Origin: Shewanella cutis
Lineage (GTDB): Bacteria; Pseudomonadota; Gammaproteobacteria; Enterobacterales; Shewanellaceae
Direction: 5' to 3'
DNA length: 64,000 bases
NCBI RefSeq assembly: GCF_022410515.1
Contig: NZ_JACSDI010000002.1
Coordinates: 1-64,000, forward strand
Shown: piece after piece, positions 1-10,148 of the stretch
How positions within the stretch are numbered: position 1 is the first letter of the stretch
Layout: each line of letters opens with the position of its first letter
Translations under genes and position numbers: made by a program
Notes under the pieces: model-generated
Databases searched by the model: none
Seen by the model: only the letters and a program-made list of their open reading frames with translations
What the model was told of the DNA's origin: nothing

Positions 1-21
1 AAGCGATTTGAGATTTGAGGA

Positions 22-1026
22 TTACTCTGGTTTTATCATACCAAAATGCACATATGCCCTCGCTGTGGCTATTCGACCACGGGGTGTGCGTTGGATAAAA
101 CCTTGTTGAATAAGGAAAGGTTCGAGCACATCTTCAATGGTTTCTCGCTCCTCACCAATTGCTGCAGCGAGGTTATCAAGACCCACGGGTCCACCCATAA
201 ACTTATCGATAATCGCCAGCAACAATTTGCGGTCCATATAATCAAAGCCTTCGCCATCGACATCGAGTAAATTGAGCGCCAGCTCAGCAACATGTCGAGT
301 CACAGCTCCATCGTGTTGCACTTCGGCATAATCACGCACCCGCCGGAGTAATCGATTGGCAATCCTTGGTGTACCGCGTGAGCGTTTGGCTATTTCAGTT
401 GCGCCCTCACTATCAATCGCTAAGCCCATCACTTGGGCAGAACGCGTCACAATGGTGCTTAAATCTTTGACATTATAAAACTCAAGTCGCAGTGGAATGC
501 CAAAACGCGCCCGTAAAGGAGACGTTAAGGCTCCTGCGCGCGTGGTCGCGCCCACTAAGGTAAACGGCGGTAAATCGAGCTTAATGGATCGCGCTGCCGG
601 TCCTTCACCTATCATGATATCCAGTTGATAGTCTTCCATCGCCGGATACAGGATCTCCTCAACCACCGGACTTAATCGATGGATTTCATCGATAAAGAGT
701 ACATCACCCGCTTCGAGGTTAGTCAGCAGCGCCGCTAAATCCCCGGCTTTTTCCAGCACGGGACCCGAGGTCGATTTGATATTCACGCCCATTTCATTGG
801 CGACAATCATCGCCAAGGTGGTTTTACCTAAACCTGGTGGGCCGTAGATCAACATATGATCTAAAGCTTCTTCGCGATTCTTCGCCGCTTGAATAAACAC
901 TTTTAATTGGGCACGCGTATCATCCTGCCCAGTGTATTCATCGAGCAATTTAGGCCGCATTGCCCTATCGATAACATCATCTTGACCTTGCAGCTGTGGC
1001 TGTATCAGTCTATCTGCTTCAATCAT
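22..1026 (-). CDS. ruvB: Holliday junction branch migration ATPase RuvB
   Basis: RuvB is the AAA+ motor that drives Holliday junction branch migration with RuvA during recombinational repair. The 334-residue product has the family's normal length. The Walker A motif GPPGLGKTT lies at residues 62-70 and the Walker B motif FIDEIH at about 111-116. GATTRAG, a sensor-type segment, follows, and the C-terminal part is a winged-helix domain with TPRGRIAT near the end. It is the last gene of ruvC-ruvA-ruvB, with 123 bases between it and ruvA. That gap contains a perfect 8-bp hairpin at 1087-1107 that lacks a T-run, so it does not look like a terminator. Confidence 0.98.
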   Translation of the reverse strand: MIEADRLIQPQLQGQDDVIDRAMRPKLLDEYTGQDDTRAQLKVFIQAAKNREEALDHMLIYGPPGLGKTTLAMIVANEMGVNIKSTSGPVLEKAGDLAALLTNLEAGDVLFIDEIHRLSPVVEEILYPAMEDYQLDIMIGEGPAARSIKLDLPPFTLVGATTRAGALTSPLRARFGIPLRLEFYNVKDLSTIVTRSAQVMGLAIDSEGATEIAKRSRGTPRIANRLLRRVRDYAEVQHDGAVTRHVAELALNLLDVDGEGFDYMDRKLLLAIIDKFMGGPVGLDNLAAAIGEERETIEDVLEPFLIQQGFIQRTPRGRIATARAYVHFGMIKPE

Positions 1027-1149
1027 TTAACTATTCCTGTTACCGCATTGCATTCTTGGCATGCGGCACTTGCTATTTTGCTGCAGTTGCAGCCTGCTTG
1101 GCTGCAAAAATCGCGCACCGCAATAAACTGCCTCAATCAAAACCATGCC

Positions 1150-1767
1150 TTAGAGCATCGATTTTAACGCGGCCTTAATTAAGGTCTCACTGTCCATGCC
1201 TTCTTTAAAGGCTGCTGAAACCGCTTTGCTCGCCTGTGGCGGTTTATAGCCGAGGGAGATCAACGCTGAAATGGCATCCTCTTCAGCACTGTTGACCATA
1301 GGTGCAGGTGAATAATTCGACTGCAGCACAAACTCACGCTCGGAGCCCACTGACGCCTCCATCAGGCTCTTGAGTTTATCGCGCATTTCTACCAATAACC
1401 GCTCGGCGGTCTTTTTACCAACACCGGGTAATTTTACCAGTGTCACTATATCATCGCGCTCAACACAGCCCACAAATTCACTGGCCGTCATGCCAGAAAG
1501 AATCGTTAAGGCGAGTTTTGGACCTACACCGTTAGCCTTAATCAATAAGCGAAACAGTGAACGCTCTTGTTTGGTGATAAAACCATACAGCAGCTGGGCA
1601 TCTTCACGCACCACAAAATGGGTATAAACCGTGGTCGGTTGATTGAGCTCAGGGAGCTCATAAAAACTGGTCAGCGGCATTTGTAATTCGTAACCGACCC
1701 CATTCACATCAATCAACACCTCTGGCGCTTGTTTTTCAATTAATACGCCACGTAAACGACCTATCAT
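1150..1767 (-). CDS. ruvA: Holliday junction DNA helicase subunit RuvA
   Basis: RuvA is the tetrameric junction-binding subunit that loads RuvB on Holliday junctions. The 205-residue product starts [12 protein letters not shown], typical of the family's N-terminal OB fold. Helix-hairpin-helix segments ([12 protein letters not shown] and [12 protein letters not shown]) occupy roughly residues 80-125. The C-terminal part ([19 protein letters not shown]) matches the RuvB-contacting domain. Its ATG overlaps the ruvC stop codon in an ATGA, so the two are probably translationally coupled. Confidence 0.98.
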   Translation of the reverse strand: MIGRLRGVLIEKQAPEVLIDVNGVGYELQMPLTSFYELPELNQPTTVYTHFVVREDAQLLYGFITKQERSLFRLLIKANGVGPKLALTILSGMTASEFVGCVERDDIVTLVKLPGVGKKTAERLLVEMRDKLKSLMEASVGSEREFVLQSNYSPAPMVNSAEEDAISALISLGYKPPQASKAVSAAFKEGMDSETLIKAALKSML

Positions 1768-2285
1768 CTGTACCGTCCATATGTTCTTGTTGTTGCTCGG
1801 CCACTTAAGGCAACCAAACTTTGATTAGTGTGATAATGACATACTGCAACGCCGAGCGCATCCGCGGCGTCAGCCTGTGGTGCGGCTGGGAGCTTAAGCA
1901 ATTGCTGGATCATGTGCTGCACTTGTTCTTTCTTGGCGCGGCCTGTACCCACCACCGCACTTTTAATCTGGGTGGCGCTGTATTCTGCAACAGGTAAATT
2001 TGCCACGGTTGCAGCGACAATGGCTGCGCCACGGGCTTGACCTAATTTCAAGGCGGAGTCGGCATTTTTAGCCAAAAATACCCGTTCAATGGCAAACTCA
2101 TCGGGTTGATATTGGCGAATAATTTCACTTATTCCATCAAAGATTTGCTTTAATTTTAACGGCAAATCATCACCCGAGGTACGAATACAGCCACTGCCTA
2201 AATAGAGTTGCTGCCGCCCTTGGCATTGGATAACGCCGTAACCTGTGATCCGCGATCCCGGGTCAACACCTAAAATAATTGCCAT
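1764..2285 (-). CDS. ruvC: Crossover junction endodeoxyribonuclease RuvC
   Basis: RuvC is the dimeric resolvase that cuts Holliday junctions held by RuvAB. The start at 2285 gives a 173-residue protein beginning [17 protein letters not shown], with an AAGGA ribosome-binding site six bases upstream. An upstream in-frame ATG at 2354 would add 23 residues that do not resemble the family. Acidic residues expected in the active site are visible: Asp in GVDPGS, Glu in FAIERVF, and two Asp in QADAADALG. The stop overlaps the ruvA start. Confidence 0.97.
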   Translation of the reverse strand: MAIILGVDPGSRITGYGVIQCQGRQQLYLGSGCIRTSGDDLPLKLKQIFDGISEIIRQYQPDEFAIERVFLAKNADSALKLGQARGAAIVAATVANLPVAEYSATQIKSAVVGTGRAKKEQVQHMIQQLLKLPAAPQADAADALGVAVCHYHTNQSLVALSGRATTRTYGRYR

Positions 2286-2472
2286 TGTTTCCTTATGCGT
2301 GCGCCTTACGTCAATCGGTCGATTCGTATCTTTATATGCTTTCAGCCAAATCATGACTGATTAAAGAGCCATTCAGAACAACTCAAAACCTGCTCGCGTT
2401 CATTCAATCAAAGGAGGCACTTTGTCTTACCAAGTATCTAGCTTGCAAACACTTGAGCCTCCACAAGTTGGC

Positions 2473-3219
2473 TTAAGCCAAACTCTCCATAATTTCATCG
2501 GAGATTTCCGCATTATGATACACCTCTTGCACATCATCATGCTCTTCAAGGGTATCGATAAGGCGCATAAACTTCTCCGCGGTCTCGGCATCTAACTCCG
2601 CTTTGGTCGAGGCGATCATGGCTATTTCAGCGTTATCACTGACAAACCCAGCGGCATCGAGGGCATCTTTTACCCCGTAAAACTCCGTCGGTTCAGTAAA
2701 CACATCGATAGCGCCATCATCGTAACTCACCACATCTTCAGCGCCCGCTTCGAGCGCCGCATCCATTAAGGCATCTTCATCAATGCCCGGCGCATAGGAC
2801 AACACGCCACGCTTAGTGAACAAATAGGCAACCGAGCCATCGGTCCCTAAATTCCCACCCGATTTACTAAAGGCATTACGCACGCCGCTGACGGTACGGT
2901 TACGATTATCTGTCATGGTTTCGACCATCACAGCTGTGCCGCCCGGGCCATAACCTTCGTAAATAATGGTTTCGAGTTGTTGCCCTTCAAGCTCGCCTGC
3001 ACCGCGTTTGATTGCGCGCTCAATGGTATCACGAGTCATATTGCCACCCAGCGCCTTATCGATAGCGATACGCAGACGTGGGTTTGAATCGGGATCGGAG
3101 CCGCCTTCACGGGCCGAAACCGTTAATTCGCGGATAAATTTAGTAAAGAGTTTACCGCGTTTAGCATCTTGCGCTGCTTTGCGGTGTTTAATATTGGCCC
3201 ACTTACTATGACCTGCCAT
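2473..3219 (-). CDS. yebC: YebC/PmpR family protein (DNA-binding regulator / translation factor family)
   Basis: The 248-residue protein starts [22 protein letters not shown], the hallmark of the YebC family, and has the typical length and acidic C-terminus ([15 protein letters not shown]). Members have been described as DNA-binding transcriptional regulators, and some as factors that help ribosomes at proline stretches; the sequence alone does not choose between these. It lies between aspS and ruvC on the same strand, an arrangement common in gammaproteobacteria. A GGAGAA ribosome-binding site precedes the ATG. Confidence 0.95.
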   Translation of the reverse strand: MAGHSKWANIKHRKAAQDAKRGKLFTKFIRELTVSAREGGSDPDSNPRLRIAIDKALGGNMTRDTIERAIKRGAGELEGQQLETIIYEGYGPGGTAVMVETMTDNRNRTVSGVRNAFSKSGGNLGTDGSVAYLFTKRGVLSYAPGIDEDALMDAALEAGAEDVVSYDDGAIDVFTEPTEFYGVKDALDAAGFVSDNAEIAMIASTKAELDAETAEKFMRLIDTLEEHDDVQEVYHNAEISDEIMESLA

Positions 3220-3384
3220 GGGAGTTCTCCTCTACACATAGCCATTGCACATCTTATCAATAGCTAAGGTAACCTTGACGGTGCCTCCAATAAGGCGCCT
3301 TTACTCAATGTTCCTTTACACAGTGAATGACGGCAAATTAAGTGACGTCGATAATGCAGATATTGATAAGAAATGAAATGACGG

Positions 3385-3415
3385 GATAAAAATAGACCGA
3401 GGCTTACGCCTCGGT
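3385..3415 (-). terminator. Rho-independent terminator after aspS
   Basis: Read on the minus strand, an 8-bp perfect stem ACCGAGGC/GCCTCGGT with a GTAA loop is followed by CTATTTTTAT. It lies about 20 bases after the aspS stop, so aspS probably forms its own transcript and yebC-ruvCAB starts again downstream. Confidence 0.8.
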
Positions 3416-3434
3416 ACTCGATAATCGCTAAGGA

Positions 3435-5210
3435 TTAGTCTTCAGTTTTCGCAGTTTTTACCACAGCAATGCCTAATTCTGCTAATTGTTGTGGATTAGC
3501 AAAACCTGGCGCATTGGTTAACGGGCACGCCGCTGTGGTGGTTTTCGGGAATGCCATCACATCACGGATTGAGCTTGCGCCCGTCATCAGCATGATGATG
3601 CGGTCTAAACCGAATGCCAGACCCGCATGTGGTGGCGTACCGTAGCGTAGCGCTTCGAGTAGGAAGCCGAACTTTTCTTTCGCTTCTTCATCGGTAATGC
3701 CCAGAATGCGGAATACCGCAGATTGCATCTCTTGGTTGTGGATACGTACCGAACCACCACCTAATTCGCAGCCGTTTAATACCATGTCGTAGGCATCTGA
3801 CACACGGTTAGCAGGATTGGCTTCTAGCTCTTGTGGCGTCACGCCGCGCGGTGCGGTAAACGGATGGTGAACTGCGTGGAAGCTGCCGTTTATCTTCTCA
3901 AACATTGGGAAGTCAACCACCCACAGTGGACGCCATTGACCTTCAAGCAGATTAAAGTCTTCACCGGCTTTAAGACGCAGTGCACCCATTGACTCAGCAA
4001 CCACAGTCGCTTGATCAGCACCAAACAGGATAATATCGCCAGTTTGTGCGCCAGTGCGGCTGATGATTTCGTTAACAATGCTCTCATTCAAGAACTTAAG
4101 CACAGGCGATTGAATGCCTTCTAAGCCTTGAGTCAGATCGTTTAGCTTCATCCACGCTAAGCCCTTGGCACCGTAGATACCGACGAATTTAGTGTAATCG
4201 TCAATTTGCTTACGAGACAGGCTTGCACCGCCAGGAATACGCAGCGCCGCAACACGGCCTTCTTCGTCATTGGCTGGGCCTGAGAATACCGCAAATTCAA
4301 CGTTTTTGAGTAAATCGGCAACGTCCACCAGCTCTAATGGGTTACGTAAATCGGGCTTATCTGAACCAAAACGACGCATGGCTTCGTTATAGGTCATACG
4401 TGGGAATTCGCCTAAATCGACGTTCAGCATCTCAAGGAACAGACCACGCATCATTTCTTCGGTCTTAGCCATCACTTGCTCAGACGTCATAAATGAGGTT
4501 TCGATATCGATTTGAGTAAATTCTGGCTGACGGTCAGCACGTAAGTCTTCGTCACGGAAGCATTTTACGATTTGATAGTAACGATCAAAGCCTGACATCA
4601 TCAGCAGCTGTTTAAACAGCTGTGGTGATTGTGGCAGCGCGAAGAATTGACCTTTGTAAGTGCGGCTTGGCACTAAATAGTCACGGGCACCTTCAGGCGT
4701 CGCCTTGGTCAGGATCGGTGTCTCGATATCTAAGAAGCCGTTTGAGTCGAGGAAACGACGCACAGCACTGGTCACTTTCGCACGGAACATTAAGCGCTGC
4801 GCCATTTCTGGGCGACGTAAATCTAAATAACGGTACTTTAGACGCTGCTCTTCACTGTTGTTTTGATAGTTATCTAAGCTCAGCGGCAGCGGCTCAGAGC
4901 TGTTGATAATAGTCAGTGCTTTACCTAACACTTCAATTTCGCCAGTTTTCATTTGCGCGTTAACTTGGCTATCAGGACGGGCACGAACCACGCCTTTTAC
5001 CTGCACACAAAACTCGGCGCGCAGTGTGCTAGCCACATTGAACACCTCAGGTAAATCTGGATCGTAAACCACTTGGACCAGACCTTCTCTGTCTCTTAAA
5101 TCTAAAAAGACCACGCCACCCAAATCACGGCTACGATTAACCCAACCTACCAAGGTAACTTCTTGTCCAACGTGAGACTTATTGACGTCTCCACAATAAT
5201 GACTGCGCAT
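3435..5210 (-). CDS. aspS: Aspartyl-tRNA synthetase
   Basis: This class II synthetase charges tRNA with aspartate. At 591 residues it has the usual size of the bacterial form. An N-terminal anticodon-binding OB fold ([23 protein letters not shown], residues about 18-40) precedes a catalytic core containing [14 protein letters not shown] (motif 2) and [12 protein letters not shown] (motif 3). The bacterial GAD-type insertion lies between them. [14 protein letters not shown] is the conserved flipping-loop region. It is followed by a terminator and then yebC. Confidence 0.98.
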   Translation of the reverse strand: MRSHYCGDVNKSHVGQEVTLVGWVNRSRDLGGVVFLDLRDREGLVQVVYDPDLPEVFNVASTLRAEFCVQVKGVVRARPDSQVNAQMKTGEIEVLGKALTIINSSEPLPLSLDNYQNNSEEQRLKYRYLDLRRPEMAQRLMFRAKVTSAVRRFLDSNGFLDIETPILTKATPEGARDYLVPSRTYKGQFFALPQSPQLFKQLLMMSGFDRYYQIVKCFRDEDLRADRQPEFTQIDIETSFMTSEQVMAKTEEMMRGLFLEMLNVDLGEFPRMTYNEAMRRFGSDKPDLRNPLELVDVADLLKNVEFAVFSGPANDEEGRVAALRIPGGASLSRKQIDDYTKFVGIYGAKGLAWMKLNDLTQGLEGIQSPVLKFLNESIVNEIISRTGAQTGDIILFGADQATVVAESMGALRLKAGEDFNLLEGQWRPLWVVDFPMFEKINGSFHAVHHPFTAPRGVTPQELEANPANRVSDAYDMVLNGCELGGGSVRIHNQEMQSAVFRILGITDEEAKEKFGFLLEALRYGTPPHAGLAFGLDRIIMLMTGASSIRDVMAFPKTTTAACPLTNAPGFANPQQLAELGIAVVKTAKTED

Positions 5211-5394
5211 CTAACTCTATCCTTTATCCGGGAACCGGTGCTTTGGAAATAATCAAAACGAGATAAAAGCGGCATTATAGTCAAATAATGCCGATTACCA
5301 AAGTACTTCACTTTTAGGCGGTGAAGTATCAAACAGTTTTACGCCCTTGACTAGAGGCGAACGCACTATCTGCGTATAAACGTTCAAAAAAACA

Positions 5395-8208
5395 TCAAGC
5401 CACGCGGTAACAACGGCCACCCACCGTTTTGGCTTGATACATTAACTGATCCGCTTTTTTCAATAATTCAATTGCCGTATCGCCATCACGGGGATAAATC
5501 ACCACACCGATGCTCACGGCAACCTCTACTGTTACGCCTTCAATAATCAATGGCGCTGAAAGTGACTGCAGAATATTATCAGCAACTTGGATCGCGGCAT
5601 CGAGATCTTGCACACGATTTAGCAGGATCACAAATTCATCGCCACCAAATCGTGCCACTGTATCAGAATGGCGAATAGCTTGCGTCAGTAACCCGGCCAC
5701 GCGTAAAAGCAAGGCATCACCTATTGGATGTCCATGCTGATCATTAACTTGTTTAAATCCATCTAAATCAATAAACAGCAGCGCAAAATGGCTCTGTTCG
5801 CGACGATGGGCTAATAATGCCTGCGATAATCTATCATCGAGTAAACCCCGATTAGGCAACTGAGTTAATACATCATGGCTCGCAACGTGTTGCAAACGTT
5901 TTTCAGCGGCAATACGGCGAGTTATCTCACGCTTTAAACGACGATTAACCACTAACACCGCGACCATCAACAAAGATAATCCAAGCGCTCCAAACAATAA
6001 ATAGCGGACCCAACGCAAGTACTGTCCATCGTCGGTGGCAATAGCAAAGCTGACCCAGTGGGAATAAATTTGTTGTTGCTTTTGTTGATCAATCTGCGCT
6101 AATACTCGGTTGATTAATGGTGCCAACGAGCTAAATTGCGGATTCAAACCAAAATGACTGTGCTGATCAGCTAAATCACTTAATAATGACATTTTAAGTA
6201 AAGGATATTGTCCCGTTTTTAACTCAGAAGCTAACGTCACCACCTTATCAATAAACACATCTGCATTGCCTTCAGTCACCGCTAAAAGCCCTGATTGCGT
6301 GTTGGGTACCAGCACCAGCTTAAGCGAAGGCTGAAGCGTCATCAGTTGAGTAACAAGATGATAGCCTTCAACCACAGCCACTCTTTGCCCCGCCAATTGT
6401 GCCAGATTAAAGACAGAGACTTGCTCAAGCTGTGATACCAAGCCCCAAGGCGATGGCCAATAGGGATCACTAAACACAATATGCTTTTGCCGATCAGCAG
6501 TTTGGGCAATACTGCCCGCCAGAGCAATGTCCCCAGCTCGCAATGCACCAATAAGCGACTGCCAATCATCAAAGGCAACGGGTTGAATCTTAAGGTCTAG
6601 TTGCTCAGAAAGCATATTGATAATATCGCTATTAATCCCTGCAAATTGACCTTGTTCATCGGTAAACTCCATCGGCGGCCACTGCTTAAGGTAACCCAGC
6701 TTTATCCTTTCTATACTGGCAAGGTACTCTTGTTCACTGGCTGAAAGTTGGATGCCGTGCAATTCGGCTTGATTGAAGATCCTGTCTTTAGGATTAAGCA
6801 TCCATTTTTGCTCAACATCAGCAAATTCCTGCATGCTAATGCTGCGAAATCCATTACTGATCCGCTGAGTCAGCCCAGGGTCATCACTTCGAGTTAATAC
6901 ATAAATCTCTGTGGGAAACTCCAGTTCAGGATATTGATGAAAATCGGCCCATGCTTTGTTTTGCAGTAAATAATGGGAAGTCCAAGCCCCCGCAGCCACA
7001 AACCCGATGATCTCACCCGCTCTTGCTGCCGCGACCATGGCATCCATATTGTCGTAGTAGCGAAGTGCCACATCAGGCAGAGCTTTACGCAGCGACACTA
7101 AATAAGGTGCCGTCGGCACAACACCGATACGCTTGCCTTTCACACTCTGTAAGTCAGTTAATTGCTGCTGATATAAAAACAGCCGACTCTTCACCGTATA
7201 GAGTTGCCAAGCACGAGTTAATCCGGTTTTCATGTCGTCACTTTCGGGATAACCAATGTGGACATCGGCTAAACCTTGGCGTACATCGTTAACTGTGCCG
7301 TTCATATCTCCCGAAATAAAATTAATATCAATGCCCGTTTTCGCTGACCATAGTCGCCAAAGATCCACATAAAAACCATGGGGTAAACCATCAACACCTA
7401 AATCAACAAAGGGCTCAACTCCCAGTTGCATAGCTACCACAATGCCCGGTTTTTGCCCATTAAAACCTAACCAGCGTCGCTCAGTTTGTTGAATAAATTT
7501 TGGGTCAAAACCATTAAATCCCGCCTTAATTTTATTCAGTAATTCGGTATTCCCTTTCATTACAGCCGGAACAAATTGCATGACTTTGATAGGGATGCGA
7601 ATATTGAGGGGGTAATTTGCCGCTATCGTTTGGTTAGAAGCAGGATCGCGCAGATAACCATCAAGCCCGGCAAACACGACCGTCTCACCTGCCGCAACAC
7701 CCGCAAGTAGCGTTTCACGGCTTTGGTAGTATTTAAACACCAACCTAGGTTCGAGGCGGCGCAGTTCAGCTTCATGGGAAGATCCGGACACAATCCCTAC
7801 TTGGTAGGGGATCAGTTCTTTGATATTTTTTTTGCCTTGCAAGGATTTATGCAGATATAAATAGGTGCTGACGTTGACAATAGCGTCAGCAAAATCAAAG
7901 CGCTGCTCGCGCTCGGGTGTTTTGCCCATCCCAATATGCACTTGCGCTTTTCCCTGTTGCAATTGCGCAAGGGACTCATTCCAGTGCCGCGCAACAAAGA
8001 CGAGTGGCGTATGGGTGCGTTTACCCCACTCCTTCCAAAGATCGACTAATAACCCAGTCGCTTCGCCGTTGTTATCTACAAATTGATAGGGAAAGCTGTC
8101 TTCTCCCATCACCACAATAAGCGATTCTGTCTGTCCCTGACCGGCGTTAACTGTGCTATTCGAGAGAACACAACACAGGATCACAATTAGCTGGAGCACT
8201 AACTTCAA
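5395..8208 (-). CDS. Membrane diguanylate cyclase with three periplasmic solute-binding domains
   Basis: The 937-residue product starts with a signal-like hydrophobic segment (residues 1-22). Three consecutive family 3 solute-binding modules follow: about 28-245 (DSFPYQFVDNNGEATGLLVDLW), 252-470 (GVEPFVDLGVDGLPHGFYVDLW) and 495-720 (KQWPPMEFTDEQGQFAGINSDI). One membrane segment (about 735-755) connects to a cytoplasmic GGDEF domain. The active-site GGDEF is at residues 855-859 and the inhibitory RxxD (RHSD) lies exactly five residues before it, so both c-di-GMP synthesis and product inhibition look intact. The start is a TTG with AGGGA upstream. The ligand is unknown, though amino acids are usual for this domain family. 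Confidence 0.93.
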   Translation of the reverse strand: MKLVLQLIVILCCVLSNSTVNAGQGQTESLIVVMGEDSFPYQFVDNNGEATGLLVDLWKEWGKRTHTPLVFVARHWNESLAQLQQGKAQVHIGMGKTPEREQRFDFADAIVNVSTYLYLHKSLQGKKNIKELIPYQVGIVSGSSHEAELRRLEPRLVFKYYQSRETLLAGVAAGETVVFAGLDGYLRDPASNQTIAANYPLNIRIPIKVMQFVPAVMKGNTELLNKIKAGFNGFDPKFIQQTERRWLGFNGQKPGIVVAMQLGVEPFVDLGVDGLPHGFYVDLWRLWSAKTGIDINFISGDMNGTVNDVRQGLADVHIGYPESDDMKTGLTRAWQLYTVKSRLFLYQQQLTDLQSVKGKRIGVVPTAPYLVSLRKALPDVALRYYDNMDAMVAAARAGEIIGFVAAGAWTSHYLLQNKAWADFHQYPELEFPTEIYVLTRSDDPGLTQRISNGFRSISMQEFADVEQKWMLNPKDRIFNQAELHGIQLSASEQEYLASIERIKLGYLKQWPPMEFTDEQGQFAGINSDIINMLSEQLDLKIQPVAFDDWQSLIGALRAGDIALAGSIAQTADRQKHIVFSDPYWPSPWGLVSQLEQVSVFNLAQLAGQRVAVVEGYHLVTQLMTLQPSLKLVLVPNTQSGLLAVTEGNADVFIDKVVTLASELKTGQYPLLKMSLLSDLADQHSHFGLNPQFSSLAPLINRVLAQIDQQKQQQIYSHWVSFAIATDDGQYLRWVRYLLFGALGLSLLMVAVLVVNRRLKREITRRIAAEKRLQHVASHDVLTQLPNRGLLDDRLSQALLAHRREQSHFALLFIDLDGFKQVNDQHGHPIGDALLLRVAGLLTQAIRHSDTVARFGGDEFVILLNRVQDLDAAIQVADNILQSLSAPLIIEGVTVEVAVSIGVVIYPRDGDTAIELLKKADQLMYQAKTVGGRCYRVA

Positions 8209-8358
8209 TTGAGGTCCCTAGTACCTGATGTACAATGTAAACGCTTTGTTATTTGTCGCATATTAGACAGAAATTTCTAGCAAATTACTAGCCCGAGACT
8301 TGCTGCTAGTCAACGGGATTCGTTAAAATGCGGGGTTGAATTTTCGAGACATTCCCAA

Positions 8359-9090
8359 ATGAACGCTTCCCAAGATACAATCTACGCTCAAGCGAGCGAA
8401 CACATTAGCGATTTCCAGTTTGATAGCCGGGTTGCGGGAGTCTTTAGTGACATGATCCGCCGCTCAGTGCCTGGTTACACACAAATCATCAATACCATAG
8501 GCGATTTTGCGGATCGTTTTGTAAAACCTAATACCCAGGTTTACGACTTAGGATGCTCTTTAGGGGCTGCCACGTTAAGCATTCGTCGCCAGATCCAAGG
8601 CAGAGACTGTCGAATTGTTGCCGTAGACAATAGTGAATCTATGGTGGTCCGCTGCCAAGAAAACCTCAACGCCTATGTCAGTGATACTGAGGTTGAGCTT
8701 ATCTGCGGCGATATTCGCGATATTGATATTGAAAACGCCTCCTTAGTGGTGCTCAACTTTACGCTACAATTTTTACCACCTGAGGACAGGGATGCACTAA
8801 TCGCCAAGATTTATCAAGGCTTAAATCCCGGTGGACTCTTAGTGTTGTCAGAAAAAATCCGCTTTGATGACGCTCCCATTCAAAGTGTACTTGAAGAACT
8901 GCATCTGGACTTTAAACGCGCCAATGGTTACAGCGAGCTGGAAATCAGTCAAAAACGCAGTGCGCTGGAAAATGTCATGAAACCAGACACGTTAAGTACC
9001 CATCAGCAGCGCTTAACCCACCAAGGGTTTAGCCACTTTAGTACCTGGTTCCAATGTTTTAATTTTGCCTCTATGGTGGCCATCAAGTGA
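8359..9090 (+). CDS. cmoA: Carboxy-SAM synthase CmoA
   Basis: CmoA makes carboxy-S-adenosylmethionine from SAM and prephenate, the donor for the last step of uridine-5-oxyacetic acid formation at tRNA position 34. The 243-residue product has the SAM-binding segment [18 protein letters not shown] and the family's conserved opening ([20 protein letters not shown]). Its stop overlaps the GTG start of cmoB by four bases, so the pair is coupled. The gene is divergent from the diguanylate cyclase gene. Confidence 0.97.
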   Translation: MNASQDTIYAQASEHISDFQFDSRVAGVFSDMIRRSVPGYTQIINTIGDFADRFVKPNTQVYDLGCSLGAATLSIRRQIQGRDCRIVAVDNSESMVVRCQENLNAYVSDTEVELICGDIRDIDIENASLVVLNFTLQFLPPEDRDALIAKIYQGLNPGGLLVLSEKIRFDDAPIQSVLEELHLDFKRANGYSELEISQKRSALENVMKPDTLSTHQQRLTHQGFSHFSTWFQCFNFASMVAIK

Positions 9091-10079
9091 TTAATTTCAG
9101 TTCCTTTTATCAACAAATTGCCGATTCCAATTTACAGCATTGGCTTGAAACCTTGCCAGCCATCCTTGGCAAATGGCAAAGAGAACATAAACACGGCAAC
9201 TTACCCAAATGGGAAAAAGTGCTCAATAAACTGCACTATCCTAGCCCTGACAAAGTAGATTTGGTTGATAGTGTCACGATAGGCACAGGCGAACAACTCA
9301 CGCCGGGTGAAAAGGAAAAACTCGAGAATTTACTGCGACTCTTTATGCCTTGGCGTAAAGGTCCATTCCATATTCATGGCATTCATATCGATACCGAATG
9401 GCGCAGCGATTGGAAGTGGGATCGGGTGATACCGCATATTTCTCCCCTACAGAATCGAACAGTACTCGATGTGGGTTGCGGAAGCGGCTATCACATGTGG
9501 CGTATGTTAGGTGCTGGCGCTAAGCGTGTTGTAGGCATTGACCCTTCCCCGCTGTTTTTATGCCAATTTGAAGCAGTAAAACGCTTAACTGGTGAAAATC
9601 ACCCTGTGCACCTGTTACCACTTGGTATTGAAGAACTGCCGCCATTAGATGCCTTTGATACTGTATTCTCCATGGGCGTCTTGTATCACAGACGTTCACC
9701 CATTGATCACCTGTTGCAATTACGCGATCAGTTACGCATGGGTGGAGAATTAGTGCTAGAGACATTAGTCATTGATGGTGATGAAAACGCGGTACTCGTC
9801 CCGCAAGATAGATATGGGAAAATGAATAACGTTTGGTTTATTCCATCCGTTGCGGCACTGATGCTCTGGCTTAAAAAGTGTGATTTCACCGATATACGTT
9901 GTGTCGATACCGATGTCACCGCCCTTGCTGAGCAGCGCCGAACGGATTGGATGCCAAATGAATCACTGGTTGAATATCTTGACCCTAACGATATTACTAA
10001 GACGATCGAGGGATATCCGGCGCCGAAACGTGCAACAATTATTGCAGTGAAAAATCAGCCTAATCAAGATTTAAACTAG
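9087..10079 (+). CDS. cmoB: tRNA U34 carboxymethyltransferase CmoB
   Basis: CmoB transfers the carboxymethyl group of carboxy-SAM to 5-hydroxyuridine at tRNA position 34, completing cmo5U. The 330-residue protein has the SAM-binding motif [19 protein letters not shown], preceded by the family-typical WRKGPF and [13 protein letters not shown] segments. It starts with GTG inside the cmoA stop region (GTGA overlap). No terminator is evident after it; the next plus-strand gene begins 69 bases later. Confidence 0.97.
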   Translation: MINFSSFYQQIADSNLQHWLETLPAILGKWQREHKHGNLPKWEKVLNKLHYPSPDKVDLVDSVTIGTGEQLTPGEKEKLENLLRLFMPWRKGPFHIHGIHIDTEWRSDWKWDRVIPHISPLQNRTVLDVGCGSGYHMWRMLGAGAKRVVGIDPSPLFLCQFEAVKRLTGENHPVHLLPLGIEELPPLDAFDTVFSMGVLYHRRSPIDHLLQLRDQLRMGGELVLETLVIDGDENAVLVPQDRYGKMNNVWFIPSVAALMLWLKKCDFTDIRCVDTDVTALAEQRRTDWMPNESLVEYLDPNDITKTIEGYPAPKRATIIAVKNQPNQDLN

Positions 10080-10148
10080 GGCATGATACACTTAGGCATG
10101 TCAAAGCCATGTCATCCCAATCAATGACAGTTGCAGAACCTCTTGCCT

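Noticed and set aside
1087..1107. Hairpin TTGCAGCC/GGCTGCAA between ruvA and ruvB considered as a terminator.
   Set aside because: There is no T-run after it on the minus strand, and a terminator inside ruvAB would be surprising.
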